DNA of 64,000 bases from Marinomonas transparens (GCF_016463975.1 NZ_JAEMNX010000002.1:124001-188000), one strand, 5' to 3'. Positions 8,037-15,003 are shown, counted from the first letter of the stretch. The notes: a model not told the origin generated them from the sequence alone. Numbers and translations are program-made.

Positions 8037-8658
8037 TGTAAGCAGGCTCCGATGTGGAAATAATTCGTGAATGTTGTGCCATGCCCAGATAACTCAAGGA
8101 GCTTGAGACAGAGGCTTGTTGGACAACGGGATTTGACGTCATGATGACGCCAATCTCAGCCGCCGCGGCCATACGTGGTGTGCCAATCGATTCGCGCAAC
8201 AGGTTTATCTCGTACACATCTCGCTCGGACTTCATTTCTTCAAACAGAGCGTCTATACGGATATTAATTTCTGCGGTTAATAGCCGATCAGAGCAATACA
8301 CCCACACCTGAAAGTGGTAAGGGTCACGAGTGGGAGAAAGCGCAAACCATGGCGTTACTTCTGAGCCAAAACCCATTTGCTCTAGCGCTTTTATAAAGCC
8401 GGATCGAGTACCACTGAGCAGCCTATTTCGCCACGCGTTTTCAGCGCGTTTACGCTGTACTTGCTCTGAATCTTCTGAGTCCCAAACCAATACCTGACGC
8501 TCGATACCCAATGTCGAGATCGCATTTTCAAGCGTATGTTGCGCATCTAACAATTCAGGGTAAGGGTGATCAATAGCATAAAGGGCTTCACTCAGAGCAA
8601 GTTCCAGAGCACGTTCTAGCGGGCTTCGGTTATCAGGCAATACACTATAGGTTTGCAT
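8023..8658 (-). CDS. Baseplate/tail protein I (P2 gpI-like)
   Basis: 211 residues from ATG 8658. The start segment VLPDNRSPLERALELAL aligns with the LPVGSSPLE start of P2 gpI, which is why I prefer this ATG to the GTG at 8709. The ATG lies directly behind an AGGA, so spacing is not ideal. gpI links the wedge proteins to the fibre. It lies between J and the collar fibre as in P2. The overlap with J is 14 bases. Confidence 0.85.
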   Translation of the reverse strand: MQTYSVLPDNRSPLERALELALSEALYAIDHPYPELLDAQHTLENAISTLGIERQVLVWDSEDSEQVQRKRAENAWRNRLLSGTRSGFIKALEQMGFGSEVTPWFALSPTRDPYHFQVWVYCSDRLLTAEINIRIDALFEEMKSERDVYEINLLRESIGTPRMAAAAEIGVIMTSNPVVQQASVSSSLSYLGMAQHSRIISTSEPAYNERL

Positions 8659-9646
8659 TCCTGACGGTAATTTGGATTGAGTCAATGTAGGGTGCCTCGT
8701 TAAATTCACAACGTAGAGCTTCTGAAGGTGCTATCAAATCGCATCGATTCGCACCGGTATTTTTCAGCAACACGCTGTACAACATGGATGGTTCAATACG
8801 GCCGCCTAATCTGTGCTGCTGCTCGGCGTAGTTTTGTACCGCCTCTTCTGCAGCCGACTTCGCGGTAACAACATCAGAACCAGATTGAACATAAAGTTCA
8901 GCATGACAAGACCAAGCTTTGAGAGTGGGCGCTTTCACATCCAACAGGTCTGTTTCCTGAGCGATGTCATCCCGTGTCATATAAGACTTGGTGGCGGCAA
9001 TCAGCTCTTCCGTCGGCATGCCATTATTGCCATGAGACAAGATAAAACAGTCCACCACACCCGGTGATATCTGACGTGCTTGGGCGTCTTTGGTTTGCCC
9101 TGCCAGCTCATGGGATTCAAATTCGTAGGTAACGACTACTTTTTTATTGGTCGGGCTTTCGACGGTTACTTTTGGCCGACCACCCAAGGTCATGGCGTTA
9201 AAGCGATAACCAGAACGCGTTCCCGTGGTTGCTAACGCATAGGCGGCCAAATAATAGCGGGTTAATAAGTCCTCATTACTTTCCATGACCGCTGGCACAA
9301 CAGGAAAAGCATCTGGATCGCCTTCTTCCAGTATTTGTCGTTCAACGCCCAACTGGCTGGCGATTAAATCCACCATGCCATCGTCAGTCGCATACATGCC
9401 GAACATCTGTAACGCTTGCTCGTTCATTTGCCTGAAATAGCTCTGCAAAATGACCGTAAAAGCTTCGGTAAACTTGGTTAACAGTTCCGCTTCGTTTGCG
9501 AAGGTTTCCTCAACATTCGCCACATCATCTGGCGCATTTTCTGCTAAATATTCTAAAACTTTGGATTTAACCGTTTGCAGCAGATCTTCGAACTTGGGGG
9601 TGGTAATAATATCTGGTTTAGGTAGTGGATTTTGATGTGGAAACAT
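8645..9646 (-). CDS. Baseplate wedge protein J (P2 gpJ-like)
   Basis: 333 residues of the baseplate J family (P2 gpJ is 302). The region TRYYLAAYALATTGTRSGY, followed by a beta-rich middle with a hydrophobic SPGVVDCFILS, is characteristic. It builds the periphery of the baseplate with W and I. A GAGGTG ribosome site lies seven bases before the ATG. The gene overlaps W upstream by 29 bases and I downstream. Confidence 0.92.
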   Translation of the reverse strand: MFPHQNPLPKPDIITTPKFEDLLQTVKSKVLEYLAENAPDDVANVEETFANEAELLTKFTEAFTVILQSYFRQMNEQALQMFGMYATDDGMVDLIASQLGVERQILEEGDPDAFPVVPAVMESNEDLLTRYYLAAYALATTGTRSGYRFNAMTLGGRPKVTVESPTNKKVVVTYEFESHELAGQTKDAQARQISPGVVDCFILSHGNNGMPTEELIAATKSYMTRDDIAQETDLLDVKAPTLKAWSCHAELYVQSGSDVVTAKSAAEEAVQNYAEQQHRLGGRIEPSMLYSVLLKNTGANRCDLIAPSEALRCEFNEAPYIDSIQITVRNANL

Positions 9647-9998
9647 CTAATGGCACCTCAAATTTAATGTCTTGTCCATTCCAATTGCCTTCAAAATATA
9701 AGGCCAACCCAGCGGTGAGTCGCTTAGCAACACATCGAGATGGCTCAAAATCGGTTAAGCCATTGATGGGATCGTAGAAAGCTGAAATGGCCGCGGCTTG
9801 AAGTCGGACCAGCATGCTATCAGTCATATTCGCTCCCATGTATTCACGGGTTCGGCTGCCAAAGGTTGGCCGCTTTACACGCCCTGATGTTGGCGTTGTC
9901 ATCACTTGGGTAATTCGACTTACCAACTGATCAAAGTCTTCTATTCTACGTCCTGTTTTGCGGTCTATTCCTATCATGAGATCATCGGCTCCTATCAC
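9618..9998 (-). CDS. Baseplate wedge protein W (gp25-like)
   Basis: 126 residues, the usual size of P2 gpW/T4 gp25 proteins. Family marks are IGIDRKTGRRIEDFDQLVSR at residues about 8-27, then TTPTSGRVKRPTFGS and an EP in GLTDFEPSR. It sits at the core of the baseplate wedge and nucleates sheath assembly. It overlaps the small gene upstream by one base and J downstream by 29. Confidence 0.92.
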   Translation of the reverse strand: MIGADDLMIGIDRKTGRRIEDFDQLVSRITQVMTTPTSGRVKRPTFGSRTREYMGANMTDSMLVRLQAAAISAFYDPINGLTDFEPSRCVAKRLTAGLALYFEGNWNGQDIKFEVPLDVSTSKSTT

Positions 9999-10195
9999 TA
10001 AGTCACTTTATAGGTACCAGCAGAAGAACCACTGGTCACCGCAACTTGCGCATTTGTCGTAATATGATTGACGATGCCTTCGGCAAACGCTAACCACCAA
10101 TCATGGCCTGCGGCTTTATTAGCCAATGGTTCAAAACCATTAGCCGCCATGGCCGCTTCAATGTCTTTTGCTAATAACTCAGAATCTAATGCCAT
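9998..10195 (-). CDS. Small unknown tail-cluster protein between V and W
   Basis: 65 residues from ATG 10195, chosen because GAGG lies nine bases upstream; an alternative start lies at 10216. No domain is recognised. It has a helical N-terminus and a short polar C-terminus with SGSSAGTYKV. P2 has no gene between V and W, so this is an addition. It overlaps W by one base. Confidence 0.6.
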   Translation of the reverse strand: MALDSELLAKDIEAAMAANGFEPLANKAAGHDWWLAFAEGIVNHITTNAQVAVTSGSSAGTYKVT

Positions 10196-10216
10196 ATTTA
10201 CCTCGTTGTGAATCAC

Positions 10217-10882
10217 TCACTGTGCTGCGGTGACCGTTGATGAACAGTCAGCATGGGGTGTGCCTGTGATCATGCATTTATGCGCCCCTGTTACCACGCC
10301 AACACCGCCATTTAACTTAATCTTGCTGCCATCTACGGTGACTTCCCCACCGGCTTTTATCGATGCAGACTCGCCAACATCAATCGAGGCTGACGTTCCC
10401 ACATTGACTGTGGCAGACTTTTCTATATCAATGATGGCATCACCTTTAATGTCCAATTTAAGAACATGGTTAACAGCGTGATAAGAAACGATGGAGCCGT
10501 CTGGATAACAGCGCACTATCTCATTAGGGTCTGTGCTTGGAGCAGGAAAATTGTCACTGAACAAACCAATCAGTGCGACAGTTTGTGTGCCGTTATGGCC
10601 TGCGCCGTAATTTAATATAACGGCTTGCTCACCCACCGATGGACAGCGGTAATCGCTTGTTTCACCCGCCGCATTCGCGAACCAGCGAATAAAAGGCGTC
10701 ACCAGTTCACCGTGTTTGACCCGAACTAAAAAGCCTGATTCATGCACTTCACTCACATAGCCAAGGCGAATCATGTTTTGCTGACGACGGCGAAGATCTT
10801 CGGTTTCGTCGCTCAGCTCCTCCATTCGCTCCAAGTAGGGGTTCAACATATCCCGAACAAGGGATTCAATCAGTTGACGCAT
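10217..10882 (-). CDS. Baseplate spike protein V (P2 gpV-like)
   Basis: 221 residues; P2 gpV is 211. It forms the trimeric central spike that pierces the outer membrane. The N-terminus is helical, followed by the oligonucleotide-binding-like base domain with YVSEVHESGFLVRVKHGELV and GEQAVILNYGAG. The C-terminus (residues about 145-200) has a beta-helix-type repeat alternating residues such as SATVNVGTSASIDVGESASI. It is coupled to the upstream gene by a one-base overlap. Confidence 0.92.
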   Translation of the reverse strand: MRQLIESLVRDMLNPYLERMEELSDETEDLRRRQQNMIRLGYVSEVHESGFLVRVKHGELVTPFIRWFANAAGETSDYRCPSVGEQAVILNYGAGHNGTQTVALIGLFSDNFPAPSTDPNEIVRCYPDGSIVSYHAVNHVLKLDIKGDAIIDIEKSATVNVGTSASIDVGESASIKAGGEVTVDGSKIKLNGGVGVVTGAHKCMITGTPHADCSSTVTAAQ

Positions 10883-11397
10883 TAAAGGCTCCTATATTCA
10901 GTGGCATCGTCTTCATCATTTGGATTCAATGCGACACGAATACCGCCGCGTTCTGCCTCGGCTTGCCAAGTGGACTCGCCAAGGTAAAGTTTTTGTTCCC
11001 AACTTACCGTCCATGCATTCTGATCAAGCAAGGCTTCGTTGCGAAAATTGGTCGGATAGGCATCAATATAAAATGGCTTTTCCAACAAAGAGCCCACCAC
11101 CCAAATACCACTCTCAGACACAAACTGAGACAAGGCAACGGCGAATTCCATCAGTGCCAATTGTCGATTTTCAACGTCAGCACCAACCGCACAATGCACA
11201 GAAAAACGAGCCTGCACTGGGTAGCGCCCATCACCTGAATCTGCCGTTTTAGAAAGTGCTTCCACTTCCAATAAAGCGGCAGGAGCCAATGCAGCAAGGT
11301 CTTTACTTGCGTCATAGCCTTCAATGGTCACACTAGGAAAACGCGTTTTAAGCGCATCTATGATGGCTTCATGCACATCGGTTAAAGTGATATTCAT
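10882..11397 (-). CDS. Unknown phage protein at the head of the tail operon
   Basis: 171 residues, not confidently recognised. The N-terminus (MNITLTDVHEAIIDALKTRF) and overall length recall tail-completion or tail-terminator proteins such as Mu gp37 (DUF1834-like), so a tail role is plausible. It is the first gene of the visible tail operon and overlaps V by one base. A terminator lies only about 20 bases upstream of its ATG, so transcription must either read through it or start extremely close. Confidence 0.65.
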   Translation of the reverse strand: MNITLTDVHEAIIDALKTRFPSVTIEGYDASKDLAALAPAALLEVEALSKTADSGDGRYPVQARFSVHCAVGADVENRQLALMEFAVALSQFVSESGIWVVGSLLEKPFYIDAYPTNFRNEALLDQNAWTVSWEQKLYLGESTWQAEAERGGIRVALNPNDEDDATEYRSL

Positions 11398-11415
11398 TTA
11401 TCCCATCCAGAAACG

Positions 11416-11439
11416 AAAAAGCCCCGCATTCAGCGAGGC
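11416..11439 (-). terminator. Intrinsic terminator just before the tail operon (proximal)
   Basis: Minus-strand hairpin GCCTCGC-TGAAT-GCGGGGC (11439-11421) with one G-T pair, followed by five T (11420-11416). It ends 19 bases before the first tail-operon ATG. Confidence 0.8.
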
Positions 11440-11450
11440 CTAGAAATGAC

Positions 11451-11471
11451 AAAGCCCCACATTCGTGAGGC
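11451..11471 (-). terminator. Terminator-like hairpin, tandem copy (distal)
   Basis: Minus-strand hairpin GCCTCAC-GAAT-GTGGGGC (11471-11454) followed by only three T. It is a diverged copy of the hairpin at 11421-11439 with similar flanks, so a short tandem duplication produced the pair. Confidence 0.6.
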
Positions 11472-11518
11472 CCTATAAGTTGCGTTGCTGTCAGATACAA
11501 AACCAACAGCATGGACAT

Positions 11519-11547
11519 AATGTAACGCCTAATTCCCTGTCTCACAA
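11519..11547 (-). promoter_or_regulatory. Candidate leftward promoter of the tail operon
   Basis: Minus-strand TTGTGA (11547-11542), 17-base spacer, TACATT (11524-11519). It is the best -35/-10 pair I found in this gap. Transcription would begin near 11512 and then meet both tandem hairpins. It is a weak match and unproven. Confidence 0.35.
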
Positions 11548-11712
11548 GCGTTCCAAACGCCATTTACGCATGTCATTCTGCTAAAATTAAAGCGACAAAA
11601 GAAACTCGAAAGCAGACATTTAAAGGCGAACAAGGATTCAACAAAAATGCCTAATGGCGGCATGGTGGCGGTAAACAAATCGTCTCTTTTTATAAAAACA
11701 TCTTGTCCAAAC

Positions 11713-11733
11713 AAAAAAACCACCCGAAGGTGG
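11713..11733 (-). terminator. Intrinsic terminator after the integrase-like gene
   Basis: Minus-strand hairpin CCACC-TTCG-GGTGG (11733-11720), a stable UUCG tetraloop, followed by seven T (11719-11713). It closes the leftward regulatory operon. Confidence 0.85.
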
Positions 11734-11775
11734 CTTTGATCAATTGATATTAGTATTCGAAGCAAAAGCCAACAA

Positions 11776-12837
11776 CTATTTTGCATCATATAAATCAACT
11801 CCAAAATCTAATTTACCTAGATCACAGCCAGTAAATTTAATACCGACTTCATCACTCAGATTTTGATACCAACGTTCTACTGTGCGTTTGGTGACAGGCT
11901 TATTTCCTCTTGCGCTAAATAGATAGTCACTTTGCTTATACCGAGTAGATTTTGAAAAACAGTCTAACAAATCAATCATTTGTTGTGAGAGAACTAAGCG
12001 GCGTTCTTGACCATTTTTACAATGACTTTCAGGTAAATACCATTCGCCTTTTTCGCGAGAAACCTGTTGCCATTCGGCAAGGCGGGTTGCTGTTATTCCT
12101 GTCCCATGGTGAATTTGTAATAAGAAAAAAAGGCGTTTTTGCAAACCTTGCTTGTTAATCAGCGCAAACAACTTAGGTAAATCTTCCGGTGTAAGTCGCC
12201 CCTGTTGCCTATCTCGTTTTGTGTCTATTTGCTCTGCTGCTTTATCGACAAAGCAACCAAACATGATTTTTTTCATTGGGTTGCGGGCAATCAACCCAAG
12301 TTCATACGCATGGGTAAAAGCACTTTTCAATACCCCAAATACCCCTTTAATGGTCGATAACGCATAACGGCTTTGCATGGGAATATAAAGTTGCTTGTAC
12401 AAAAAAACCATGTCTATGTCGTTTAAACGTATATTGTCTAAGATGCCAAGCAAGTGATTCGCGATATAGCTGGACGCAGTAGATACATAGACTTCGGAGA
12501 AAGCGTTACTTTGATCAATGTGTTGCATAAACCAAAACAAAACCTCATCTCCTGTTTCGTAAACAGGGAGTGTCAGTTGAGCTTCCCTATCAGCCAAGGC
12601 ATTCGCTCGAATCGCTGCGAGTTCGCTAAAAAGTGCTTTTGCTGTGATTGCCGGCCATTTAGCCAATTTAGTACGCTGGCGCTTTTTTCCTTTATAAACA
12701 ACATCATAAAAGGTACCACCAGTTCGAGCTGCGTTAATATGAAACTCAACACGACGCGGATCGTAAAGATAATCTTTGTCAGTCCTGAGCGCTGCTTCAA
12801 TATACTCATCACTGATTTCTTTGGCTGCCATGATCAT
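11776..12837 (-). CDS. Tyrosine-recombinase-like protein, probably catalytically dead
   Basis: 353 residues with phage-integrase architecture: an arm-binding-like N-terminus (GTFYDVVYKGKKRQRTKLAKWP), a core-binding helical region (TIKGVFGVLKSAFTHAYELG, then LIARNPMKK) and a C-terminal catalytic-like domain with GRLTPEDLPKLFALI and KNGQERRLVLS. Where HxxR is expected (usual form FTPHDLRRT) it reads FTGCDLGKLDF, and the protein ends soon after with no catalytic Tyr. Box I (TGITATRLAEW) is also unusual. It overlaps the 175-aa gene by four bases. It may be a DNA-binding regulator or a decayed integrase. Confidence 0.75.
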   Translation of the reverse strand: MIMAAKEISDEYIEAALRTDKDYLYDPRRVEFHINAARTGGTFYDVVYKGKKRQRTKLAKWPAITAKALFSELAAIRANALADREAQLTLPVYETGDEVLFWFMQHIDQSNAFSEVYVSTASSYIANHLLGILDNIRLNDIDMVFLYKQLYIPMQSRYALSTIKGVFGVLKSAFTHAYELGLIARNPMKKIMFGCFVDKAAEQIDTKRDRQQGRLTPEDLPKLFALINKQGLQKRLFFLLQIHHGTGITATRLAEWQQVSREKGEWYLPESHCKNGQERRLVLSQQMIDLLDCFSKSTRYKQSDYLFSARGNKPVTKRTVERWYQNLSDEVGIKFTGCDLGKLDFGVDLYDAK

Positions 12838-13361
12838 GCAATGGCCCTTAATTGCTCTGCTGATAAGCGGGCAACCAGTTCAGCTTGAAGCTTAAGCATA
12901 AAGCGTCTGCGCCCTTCAGCAACATTGTTGGCAAAGGTTTTTTCACTGGGAGCCTTATGAACTGGCCCCAGCCGTAATTCGGCAGCAAACACAGGCAAAG
13001 TTGCCGCAATATGTCCGTTTGATAAAGGCTCGCCTTGTATGGTTCTGCGACCTTCTGCCAATACGGCTGCGAGCAGACAAAGTGTTTGCATTCGAGTTAA
13101 ATCAGCAAACAACCATGACAAGCCCTTGTCTTTTACTGTCAATGATCGGATTTGCCGAATCATGGCGGAGTCGTTATCAATACCAGTATCAAACGTTGGC
13201 GTGATGCCTGATTCGATAGATTCACAAATACGGCCAGTATTTCCAACACCTGACCAGCCAGCATCGGCGCTACTGGAGATAAGATAGTTAATATGCTCGT
13301 TAACTATCTTCCAGCCTAAAGCCCCTATTGAATTCGGTTTATCTCGATTTAACCAACGCAT
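12834..13361 (-). CDS. Unknown 175-aa protein, first gene of the leftward operon
   Basis: No family is recognised. The protein is mixed helical; its C-terminal half (MQTLCLLAAVLAEGRR, then SEKTFANNVAEGRRRFMLKLQ) is basic and could bind nucleic acid. It is the first gene behind the repressor-controlled leftward promoter and overlaps the recombinase-like gene by four bases, which suggests an early regulatory function. By position it could be an activator or antiterminator of the tail operon, but no motif proves this. Confidence 0.6.
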   Translation of the reverse strand: MRWLNRDKPNSIGALGWKIVNEHINYLISSSADAGWSGVGNTGRICESIESGITPTFDTGIDNDSAMIRQIRSLTVKDKGLSWLFADLTRMQTLCLLAAVLAEGRRTIQGEPLSNGHIAATLPVFAAELRLGPVHKAPSEKTFANNVAEGRRRFMLKLQAELVARLSAEQLRAIA

Positions 13362-13476
13362 AATTAATCTCCATATTGTTTCGTTTAGGTCACTTCCTGC
13401 TGTTTTCCAGTAGCTTTAATTTTTCGTGCTCTAGAGTGCTAGCTAAAATGTTCCTAATTAGTATCTACAGTTAAAC

Positions 13477-13490
13477 TTAAGTTTTCCTAA
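13477..13490. promoter_or_regulatory. Operator O1 (14-bp dyad)
   Basis: TTAAGTTTTCCTAA: half-sites TTAAG/CCTAA around a T4 centre. Ten bases separate it from O2, which is inverted relative to it. It lies just past the -10 of the leftward promoter and upstream of the TATAAT usable by the repressor gene. Binding by the adjacent repressor is inferred. Confidence 0.75.
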
Positions 13491-13519
13491 ATATAATGTA
13501 TTAGGAAAACCTAAGTCAA
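13491..13519 (-). promoter_or_regulatory. Leftward promoter of the regulatory operon
   Basis: Minus-strand TTGACT (13519-13514), 17-base spacer, TTATAT (13496-13491). Operator O2 fills the spacer and O1 covers the start region, a classical repression layout. On the plus strand the same bases give a TATAAT (13492-13497) that could serve the repressor gene itself. Confidence 0.7.
13501..13514. promoter_or_regulatory. Operator O2 (14-bp dyad)
   Basis: TTAGGAAAACCTAA: perfect half-sites TTAGG/CCTAA around A4. It lies between the -35 and -10 of the leftward promoter. A related site recurs at 14247-14260. Confidence 0.8.
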
Positions 13520-13539
13520 GATAACTTAAGATTACTTAC

Positions 13540-14184
13540 ATGAAAACATTAGGATCACGAATACGCGAAAAGCGTAAAGAACTCGGCATAACCCAATTAC
13601 AACTGTCTAAACTAGTTGGGGTTTCACACGTTACAATTTCTCAATGGGAAAGTGACACGACTTCACCAAAGGGACAAAACCTTTATAAGCTGACGCAAAT
13701 TCTGAAAACACAGGCTAACTGGCTCATCTCTGGAATTGACTCTGCTCAGGAAGAAAGTAGTGCTTTTCCTACTGCTCAACCTACAATAAAAAAACGGCCA
13801 TTGATTAGCCATTTACAGGCTGGCACTTGGATGAAATCCAAAGATGACAGGACATTAGGGGATAATATTGAATGGGAGGAATCGCCACAGTCTGCTAGCG
13901 AGAGCGCCTTTTGGTTAAAAGTGATTGGGGACAGCATGACCTCCCCAGTAGGACTCAGTATCTGTGAAGGTCACCTAATCCTAGTCGAGCCAAATATCCA
14001 AGCAGAAAACGGCAATTTGGTCCTTGCTAAACTGAAGGATAGTAACGAAGTCACTTTCAAGAAATTAGTAATCGATGCTGGCCAGCAATATTTAAAACCA
14101 CTCAACCCACAATACTCATCAATAGAAATTCAGGGTAACTGCCACATTGTAGGAGTGGTAAAAGAAGCCAAGCTCAAGCTATAA
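13540..14184 (+). CDS. Phage repressor, lambda CI/LexA-like (XRE HTH plus S24 peptidase)
   Basis: 214 residues. An HTH of the XRE type spans residues about 5-60 (helix pair in GITQLQLSKLVGVSHVTISQ). The C-terminal S24 domain has the Ala94-Gly95 cleavage bond in HLQAGTW, nucleophile Ser132 in GDSM and the general-base Lys in VTFKKL (174). The end VTFKKLVIDAGQQYLKPLNP closely follows lambda CI. RecA-stimulated self-cleavage on DNA damage would thus induce the element. The gene faces the leftward operon, with two operators between them. A terminator follows at 14211-14236. Confidence 0.95.
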   Translation: MKTLGSRIREKRKELGITQLQLSKLVGVSHVTISQWESDTTSPKGQNLYKLTQILKTQANWLISGIDSAQEESSAFPTAQPTIKKRPLISHLQAGTWMKSKDDRTLGDNIEWEESPQSASESAFWLKVIGDSMTSPVGLSICEGHLILVEPNIQAENGNLVLAKLKDSNEVTFKKLVIDAGQQYLKPLNPQYSSIEIQGNCHIVGVVKEAKLKL

Positions 14185-14210
14185 GCCAATGAATTACAGG
14201 CACAAAAAAA

Positions 14211-14236
14211 ACCGCACAAAATAGTGCGGTTTTTTT
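14211..14236 (+). terminator. Bidirectional terminator between repressor and sdhD
   Basis: Hairpin ACCGCAC-loop-GTGCGGT (14211-14230) flanked by seven A before and six T after. It ends repressor transcription and, on the other strand, would also stop transcription coming from sdhCD. Confidence 0.9.
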
Positions 14237-14246
14237 GAAGTATCAG

Positions 14247-14260
14247 TTAAGTTTTCCTAA
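14247..14260. promoter_or_regulatory. Third operator-like site O3 at the element edge
   Basis: TTAAGTTTTCCTAA, identical to O1, between the repressor terminator and the sdhD stop. No promoter is obvious beside it. It may mark the end of the mobile element. Confidence 0.65.
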
Positions 14261-14284
14261 AAAGTATGTAGCACCATGCTAAAG

Positions 14285-14623
14285 CTATATTCCCCAAAGA
14301 ATAGACAGGCCCAGAATGGTGTAAGCCATACTTCCTAGAATGACAAGCGTCATAAAAAGGCGATTAATCACGTTTGGTTTAATGTAATCTGTGCCAATTT
14401 GCCAACCCGCTAAAACAGAATTCAAGCAAACCATGATCAAGGTAATACTGGAATACACTTTAAACCAAATAGGTGAAAATAGAGCTTTCCAGTCTGTGAA
14501 AGTGGCAGTGTCTATCGTAAGAACTAACCCAATAAAGATGACCCCCCAAATACAAATAGCAAGGTTGGATACACGCTGGAACACCCACTCTCTGCTTCCG
14601 CTGCGCGCTTTTCCTAATGACAT
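14285..14623 (-). CDS. sdhD: Succinate dehydrogenase membrane anchor subunit SdhD
   Basis: 112 residues from the ATG that overlaps the sdhC stop (TAATG at 14625-14621); an alternative start lies at 14632. Three membrane helices are visible. WQIGTDYIKP is the quinone-site region containing the conserved DY, and the protein ends in LSILWGI, comparable to the WGV end of E. coli SdhD, so the gene is intact. With SdhC it anchors complex II and binds heme b and ubiquinone. The expected neighbour sdhA is missing: the phage-tail element begins within about 100 bases of the stop. Confidence 0.92.
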   Translation of the reverse strand: MSLGKARSGSREWVFQRVSNLAICIWGVIFIGLVLTIDTATFTDWKALFSPIWFKVYSSITLIMVCLNSVLAGWQIGTDYIKPNVINRLFMTLVILGSMAYTILGLSILWGI

Positions 14624-15003
14624 TATGCCCATACCCACACCCCCGATAGTACACAGAAACAACCGGCAAGAATAAACACCGCCTTAGCAATATGCTGGCC
14701 GGATTCAAGCTCTTCAAAATGGCCAAAATCTTGAATGATGTGCTTAATTGTCGCGCACATGTAATAACCAAAAGCGCTGAATAGCCCCCATACCATAAAT
14801 TGACCAATCGGGTTTTGATCGAAAAACGCCAACAAACTGTCGAACCCCTCTGTGGAGCTAAGTGAGAAATACAAAACAGGCAAAAAAACTGCCATGCTTA
14901 CCCACAAAATGACCGCAGATATACGATGTAAGATAGAAGCAATAGCCGTTATCGGCAGCTTGATGGTCTTAATATCAAGATTAATGGGCCGCTCTTTATT
15001 CAT
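14623..15003 (-). CDS. sdhC: Succinate dehydrogenase cytochrome b556 subunit SdhC
   Basis: 126 residues from ATG 15003, supported by GGAGA upstream. Family features are NLDIKTIKLPITAIASILHR with the Ser and Arg of the quinone site, and the heme-ligand His region CATIKHIIQDFGH. Three membrane helices. It is the first gene of the sdh operon and is coupled to sdhD by a stop-start overlap. The upstream ATG at 15063 is rejected: the extra residues lack homology and a ribosome site. Confidence 0.94.
   Translation of the reverse strand: MNKERPINLDIKTIKLPITAIASILHRISAVILWVSMAVFLPVLYFSLSSTEGFDSLLAFFDQNPIGQFMVWGLFSAFGYYMCATIKHIIQDFGHFEELESGQHIAKAVFILAGCFCVLSGVWVWA

Larger units (their letters stand above)
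11398..11775. other. Non-coding gap between integrase-like gene and tail operon
   Basis: This 378-base gap contains the terminator after the integrase-like gene, a candidate leftward promoter (11519-11547) and two tandem terminators before the tail operon. A short open frame (about 11518 to 11369) runs through both terminators; I list it as an observation only, since its start codon lacks a clear ribosome site. Confidence 0.6.

Noticed and set aside
11529..11804. 91-codon open frame on the minus strand after the integrase-like gene
   Set aside because: It spans the terminator at 11713-11733 and has no ribosome site or homology; composition is random.
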